37,126 nt of DNA from NCBI GenBank assembly GCA_024231375.1, contig JAAEQP010000472.1:1-37126 (forward strand), written 5' to 3'. A program made the translations under genes and the position numbers. Positions 32,829 through 37,126 of this stretch are shown here, in pieces. Source of the stretch: a bacterium. Lineage in GTDB: Bacteria > Hydrogenedentota > Hydrogenedentia > Hydrogenedentiales > SLHB01. The notes below the pieces were generated by a model. That model was not told the DNA's origin. It did not search any database and saw only the letters and a program-made list of their open reading frames with translations. How positions within the stretch are numbered: position 1 is the first letter of the stretch; every line of letters starts with the position of its first letter.

Positions 32829-34214
32829 ATGTGCCACTCAAACCGAAACGCCGAAACAGCCGGTCCGCGTCGGACCGGGCAGACCAGAAGGGCCTTCCTG
32901 AAAACGGCAGGACTGACGGTGGGCGCCGCCGCGTGTGTCTGGGGCCGGGACGCCGGCGCGTACGCCAAGCCCAACATCGTCCTCATCATGGCCGACGACC
33001 TGGGCTATGGCGATCTTGGTTGCTACGGCAACGACCGAATCCGGACGCCCCACATCGACGCGCTCGCGGCTTCGGGGGTGCGCTTCACCGATTTCCACTC
33101 CAACGGACCCGTGTGCAGCCCGACACGGGCCGCGCTACTGACGGGTCGCTACCAGCAACGGTGCGGGCTTGAGGGTGTGGTCACCGCCAAGAACCATCGT
33201 CATACCGGCATGGCGCTTGAGGAGACGACATTTGCCGAGTCCTTGAAGCAGGCAGGATATGCAACCGGGCTGTTCGGGAAGTGGCACCTCGGATACGACG
33301 TCGCCTTCAACCCAATTCATCAGGGATTTGACGAATTTCGGGGATATGTCAGCGGCAATGTGGACTATCACTCCCACGTCGATCAGGTGGGATACGAAGA
33401 TTGGTGGAACGGGCGCGAACTTGCGCCCGAAGCTGGCTACAGCACGGACCTGATCTCGGCGCATGGAGTGGACTTCATCGAGCGCCATGGGGACGAACCC
33501 TTCTGTCTGTACCTGGCGCATGAAGCACCGCATTACCCGTACCAAGGCCGCCAGGACAAGGCCGACCGCACGGCCGGCAAGCCCCGACCCGTCCACGAGG
33601 GACGCCAAGACCGGACCGGAGCGTATCGAGAGATGATCGAAGCCATGGACGAAGGGGTCGGCCGCATTGCGGCGGCACTGGGCCGGCTGAACCTGCTTGA
33701 ACGGACATTCGTGTTCTTCTGCTCCGACAACGGCGCCGGCAAAGAAGGCAGCAATGCACCCCTGCGCGGCAGCAAGGGCTCCTTGTGGGAAGGTGGCCAC
33801 CGTGTCCCTGCCATCGCCTCTTGGCCCGGCACGATCCCGTCCGGACACACCGTGGACGATGCGGCCATGACCATGGACCTCTTCCCAACGTTCACCGATG
33901 TGGCCGGGGCTCCCACCCCGGAAGGATTGGACGGCATGAGCCTTCTACCCCTGTTGCGCGACGGGCACGGGCTACCGGAACGGACTCTCCTCTGGCGGTT
34001 TCGAGGTATGAAGGCCGCACGTCGAGGGTCACTGAAGCTCGTCGTCGAACCTGGCCCCGGCGGTTCCCCCCAGACCCATCTATACGATCTGGACGCCGAC
34101 TTGGCCGAACAGGAAGACCTGAGTACGCGCCTCCCCGAACAGGTGACCTCCCTCAGCGAGGAGTTGGCTGATTGGGAGGCCGACGTCGATGCCGGCGTGA
34201 CGCCGCGAACCTGA
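32829..34214 (+). CDS. Arylsulfatase A-type sulfatase, Tat-exported
   Basis: Metal-binding D56-D57 (IMADDLGYGD), C96-x-P-x-R100 (CSPTRAALLTG; Cys to be turned into formylglycine), the FGKWHLGYD motif, SDNG, and LRGSKGSLWEGG are all present, so the enzyme should be active on a sulfate ester. An RR-AFLK motif near residue 20 suggests Tat export. The start is taken as ATG 32829, 12 bases after GGGAGG; ATG 32817 abuts that site and would add four residues. Sulfatases are used by polymer degraders to strip sulfate from algal or animal glycans, which suits the acetyltransferase-like and propeller genes. No sulfatase-maturing enzyme is in the window. Confidence 0.9.
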   Translation: MCHSNRNAETAGPRRTGQTRRAFLKTAGLTVGAAACVWGRDAGAYAKPNIVLIMADDLGYGDLGCYGNDRIRTPHIDALAASGVRFTDFHSNGPVCSPTRAALLTGRYQQRCGLEGVVTAKNHRHTGMALEETTFAESLKQAGYATGLFGKWHLGYDVAFNPIHQGFDEFRGYVSGNVDYHSHVDQVGYEDWWNGRELAPEAGYSTDLISAHGVDFIERHGDEPFCLYLAHEAPHYPYQGRQDKADRTAGKPRPVHEGRQDRTGAYREMIEAMDEGVGRIAAALGRLNLLERTFVFFCSDNGAGKEGSNAPLRGSKGSLWEGGHRVPAIASWPGTIPSGHTVDDAAMTMDLFPTFTDVAGAPTPEGLDGMSLLPLLRDGHGLPERTLLWRFRGMKAARRGSLKLVVEPGPGGSPQTHLYDLDADLAEQEDLSTRLPEQVTSLSEELADWEADVDAGVTPRT

Positions 34215-34300
34215 TTGGATCGGCGTTGCGCGGTTGCACATAACGTGTCATTGCTGCCAGAATTGTCCCAACGACTGCTTCATCGGGAGGAGAACAACCC

Positions 34301-34609
34301 ATGGCGAACCAGCCCATCACGATCATCAACGTGATTGCTGTAGATGAGAAAGACCAGGACCGGCTTGTGACGACCATCGCGGACGCGTGCGACACGGTCA
34401 TGCGGAAGCAGCCGGGGTTTCTCTCGGCACGCGCGTTCAAGAGTCTGGACGGATGCCACATCGCCGTGCAGGCGGAGTGGGAAAGCGTCGAGGCATTTCA
34501 GAACGGGTCCAAGAATCCCGACGTGCTTGCGACCATGCGGGCCGTGGCCGAGGCAGGGCAGCCGGAATGGCATCTGTACGAACGCGTGTACGCCGATTCG
34601 GGTGAGTGA
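34301..34609 (+). CDS. Antibiotic biosynthesis monooxygenase (ABM) domain protein
   Basis: The 102-residue protein has the ABM dimeric alpha-beta barrel pattern (ITIINVIAVDEKDQDRL; QPGFLSARAFKSLDGCHIA; EWESVEAFQNG). Members include quinone-forming monooxygenases and haem-degrading enzymes; many have unknown roles. GGGAGGAG at 34285-34292 is eight bases before the ATG. It follows the sulfatase by 87 bases and is convergent with the ABC permease gene, with 16 bases between. Confidence 0.85.
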   Translation: MANQPITIINVIAVDEKDQDRLVTTIADACDTVMRKQPGFLSARAFKSLDGCHIAVQAEWESVEAFQNGSKNPDVLATMRAVAEAGQPEWHLYERVYADSGE

Positions 34610-34625
34610 CCGGTGCGGGCCGTCG

Positions 34626-36254
34626 TCAGGCGGGCATGTCCATACTGATGTCGAACCGTTTGTAGGCCCAGGCGCCCGAAGGGATCACGACCAGAGACAG
34701 GGACGTCAGCACGATCCAGCCCACAATGCCGCCCACAACCAAGGAACCGCCCGTCGCGTAGTAGCCTAGCGCGCCAATGCCCGCCGCCACGGCGCAGCAT
34801 CCTAACGCCACCAGCGTTTTCACCATCATCATCAGCAAGTGGCGGCCGAATGCCTGGAAGTCGCCGGGACTGAAGACGGCCTGCCGCGTCGGCCAGAGGA
34901 GGAAGATCACGTTTTCGGTGCCGAACAGGATGATGTTGACGGGCACTGCAAACGCAACACACAGGGGCAGCAGTTCGGGGGTTTGTCTGACGTGAGCCAC
35001 AAACCCGAACCCGAGTGCTTGGAACGCCGTGCAGATGAGTATGGGCACTGCGATCTGACCGGCCATCAGGGCGGCTGGAGGGAATGGCATCATCTTGATC
35101 CAGTCCATCTGGTCCACATCGGCACGGAAATCGAATCGCAGGGTCATGGTGAGGATGATGGTCAGCCAGATCATGCCGCCCACGAGGGCTGGCAACAGTT
35201 TCTCCAGTTCGCCGCCCCGCACGGCCAAGGGTCCAATTACGCCAACGGCCATGAACACGGCCAGAATGAGCACGCTACGCGAATTGCGCACGGCGTTATT
35301 CAACTGCCGCCAGACAATGGGGCCCGCGCCGCCCAGCCAAGGCAGAGGGGGGATGCGGCGTTTGGCCGTGGTTGCGCCGGTACCGTGGCCCATGCCGCTT
35401 CGTTTCACCTGCTCCAACCGGCGCGACATCTTCTGACTCACCGACACGGCGGTATCGCGGTATTCGGCGTCCAGGTAGATGACCAGGATGAAGAGGGCGA
35501 AATCAATGGCCAAGGCAGCCGCGCCCCAGCCCAGAAGATCCGGAAACACCCGTTGCGCTGTCACCACTCGCGCAAAGGGCTCGAAAGGAATCAACAGATC
35601 GCGCAAAGGCGACGATAGCCGTGCTTCGCGCAGCACTTCAACGAAGCCCCGATCCGCGCCTTCCGACACCGCCGGTCCGACGGCCGTGGCCACCACGATC
35701 AACAGTCCCAGCAGCAGGAGCTTACGCGCCCGCGTATAGGCGCGTTCCTCGATCATCTGACCGATCAGCAGTACCGCCGTGGTCAGCAAGTTGACGAACA
35801 TGAACGAGAGAAATACGCCCACGTAGGCCGATTGAATGGGAGCGCCGAACCGAACCATGATCACCGTGAAGATCAGCGAACTGAACAGCGTTCCCACCAA
35901 GCTGACGAGTGTCTTGAAGGCCAGCAGTTCGCGCCGGCCGAAGGGGCCCGCGAAGAGGAACGCGACCTCGGCGGGGTTGAAGAAGATGGCGCGGTCGCCC
36001 AGGGATGTGAACAGCGTGATGGCGGTTAACCCCAGCACGCCCAATGGAAAGAACAGGCGCAACTGAGCCGGGTCCTGACCCTCCCCTTTGAAGGCCAGCA
36101 CGAGGCTCGGCGCGAGCCATAGCCCGAACATGCCCAGGCCCACCAGCGTCATGATGACGCCTTTCGGCGTTCGAAGACTGCCCCCCATGCGTCGGAAGAG
36201 ACCGCGCACTCGTAGGCGGAGCAACGTGAAGAGAGCGGGATGCATCAGGGCCAT
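34626..36254 (-). CDS. ABC exporter permease
   Basis: The 542-residue protein has about eleven to twelve membrane helices in two groups separated by a cytosolic stretch near 285-310 (LEQVKRSGMGHGTGATTAKR). It resembles the putative ABC exporter permeases found beside a single ATPase gene. Substrate unknown. Its ATG at 36254 overlaps the stop of the ATPase gene as TAATG, so the two are translated together. Confidence 0.8.
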   Translation of the reverse strand: MALMHPALFTLLRLRVRGLFRRMGGSLRTPKGVIMTLVGLGMFGLWLAPSLVLAFKGEGQDPAQLRLFFPLGVLGLTAITLFTSLGDRAIFFNPAEVAFLFAGPFGRRELLAFKTLVSLVGTLFSSLIFTVIMVRFGAPIQSAYVGVFLSFMFVNLLTTAVLLIGQMIEERAYTRARKLLLLGLLIVVATAVGPAVSEGADRGFVEVLREARLSSPLRDLLIPFEPFARVVTAQRVFPDLLGWGAAALAIDFALFILVIYLDAEYRDTAVSVSQKMSRRLEQVKRSGMGHGTGATTAKRRIPPLPWLGGAGPIVWRQLNNAVRNSRSVLILAVFMAVGVIGPLAVRGGELEKLLPALVGGMIWLTIILTMTLRFDFRADVDQMDWIKMMPFPPAALMAGQIAVPILICTAFQALGFGFVAHVRQTPELLPLCVAFAVPVNIILFGTENVIFLLWPTRQAVFSPGDFQAFGRHLLMMMVKTLVALGCCAVAAGIGALGYYATGGSLVVGGIVGWIVLTSLSLVVIPSGAWAYKRFDISMDMPA

Positions 36255-37066
36255 TACGCGTCGTCCTCCGAATCAGACGATACCCCCGCCTCGGAAGGGG
36301 TCGCGCCGCCTTCCGTCACCCGGAAGAACACGTCCTCCAACGACCCACCGGCGTCGGCGAAGCTCTCGCGAGCTTCGTCCATCAGTCCGAAGAACCTGCA
36401 TTGTCCCTTGTGAAGGATCAGCAGATGCGTACACATGTCTTCCACAAGCTCGAGCAGATGGGAGGACACCACGACGCACGCGCCGGCTTCGGCGCGCTTC
36501 AACACGGAGTCTTTCATCGTCCGGATGCCGCGCGGGTCCAGTCCCGTATGCGGTTCGTCGAAGAGGATCACAGTCGGATCGTGGAGATAGGCGCAGCAAA
36601 TGGCCACTTTCTGGCGCCTGCCACGGGACAATTCCTGGGCCAGGGTGTCGCGCTTCTCGATCAACTCGAACTTGCCAAGCAGTTTCTCTGCACGTTCGGA
36701 CCAGTCCGTGAGCCGGTACGCGGACGCGATGAACTCCAGATGCTCCCATACGGAAAGCTGGTCGAACAGTTTCGGGTCGTCGGGCACATAGGCCAGTTGG
36801 TACTTGGCGGCGATGGAGTCGGCGGCTATATCATGGCCGGCCACCTCGATGCGGCCGCCCGTCGCCGGGATGATGCCCGCGACAGAACGGAGCGTCGACG
36901 TCTTCCCCGCGCCATTTGGGCCCACCAGCCCCAGAATTTGCCCGGGCTGCACCTCGAAACTCAGATTCTGGACCGCTACGGTCTCGCGATAGCTTTTCTC
37001 GAACTCGGATACCCGTATCATGTCGGGCGTAGGGTCCCCCGGCACGCTCGATACGCGAGCTACCAT
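36254..37066 (-). CDS. ABC transporter ATP-binding protein
   Basis: The 270-residue ATPase has Walker A GPNGAGKT (49-56), signature LSRGR (146-150) in place of the common LSGGQ, Walker B VILFDE (166-171) and H-loop H203. It powers the permease encoded directly after it, probably for export. ATG 37066 is taken; ATG 37021 (MIRVSEFEKSY) is equally close to the family's usual start and removes 15 residues of poor similarity. No clear ribosome site precedes either. The last 60 bases of the window hold its upstream region, in which no gene is seen. Confidence 0.88.
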   Translation of the reverse strand: MVARVSSVPGDPTPDMIRVSEFEKSYRETVAVQNLSFEVQPGQILGLVGPNGAGKTSTLRSVAGIIPATGGRIEVAGHDIAADSIAAKYQLAYVPDDPKLFDQLSVWEHLEFIASAYRLTDWSERAEKLLGKFELIEKRDTLAQELSRGRRQKVAICCAYLHDPTVILFDEPHTGLDPRGIRTMKDSVLKRAEAGACVVVSSHLLELVEDMCTHLLILHKGQCRFFGLMDEARESFADAGGSLEDVFFRVTEGGATPSEAGVSSDSEDDA

Positions 37067-37126
37067 CGCTCACGCCGCTTATCCTTGAGGCGGGAGGCTA
37101 TACATATTCCGCTCGCCGGCTCATCC

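Overview
The window is about 37 kb of GC-rich bacterial DNA. It carries an arylsulfatase with a twin-arginine signal, a penicillin-acylase-type Ntn hydrolase, a very large secreted PQQ-type beta-propeller protein, a lipoprotein with a PKD domain and seven propeller-like repeats, and clear Shine-Dalgarno sites. This suggests a Gram-negative, polymer-degrading environmental bacterium, for example of the Hydrogenedentota/Planctomycetota/Lentisphaerota kind. That placement is inference from gene content; there is no rRNA or other marker gene here.

Layout. 1-2755: the tail of an unknown gene, then a single-chain alpha-beta fused thiamine-dependent 2-oxoacid dehydrogenase E1, closed by a 16-bp terminator hairpin. 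2827-3281: no gene, but a candidate 231-bp miniature element holding a 75-nt palindrome, then a promoter with a dyad. 3282-9949: an AAA/DUF4143-type ATPase, a GNAT acetyltransferase, two unrecognised proteins, an APH-fold kinase, a gamma-carbonic anhydrase and a membrane protein with a triplicated short motif. 10192-12639: an HGSNAT/DUF5009-type membrane acyltransferase convergent with a class V aminotransferase. 12891-14387: a small unknown protein, then an AAC(3)-type acetyltransferase gene broken by an in-frame TAG. 14409-16784 (minus): a Gfo/Idh/MocA oxidoreductase and a tandem flavodoxin-fold protein.

16958-22466 is the most interesting part. A KAS II (FabF-like) enzyme, a KAS III-like protein that keeps the cysteine but seems to lack the catalytic His and Asn, a 3-hydroxyacyl-CoA dehydrogenase-type protein joined by a GTGA overlap, and a B12-binding radical SAM enzyme lie in a row. 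A SAM methyltransferase-like gene faces them with overlapping 3' ends. Together they look like a small acyl-chain or polyketide-like pathway that I cannot match to a described system.

22687-28798: the 1266-residue secreted propeller protein with an embedded methyltransferase-like domain; a relic repeat copied from the methyltransferase locus; an N-terminally truncated IS200/IS605-type transposase followed by a run of hairpins; and the PKD lipoprotein. 28888-37066: a PlsC-type acyltransferase, a 48-residue small membrane protein, the Ntn hydrolase, the sulfatase, an ABM-domain monooxygenase, and an ABC exporter pair coupled by TAATG. I saw no tRNA, rRNA or CRISPR array.
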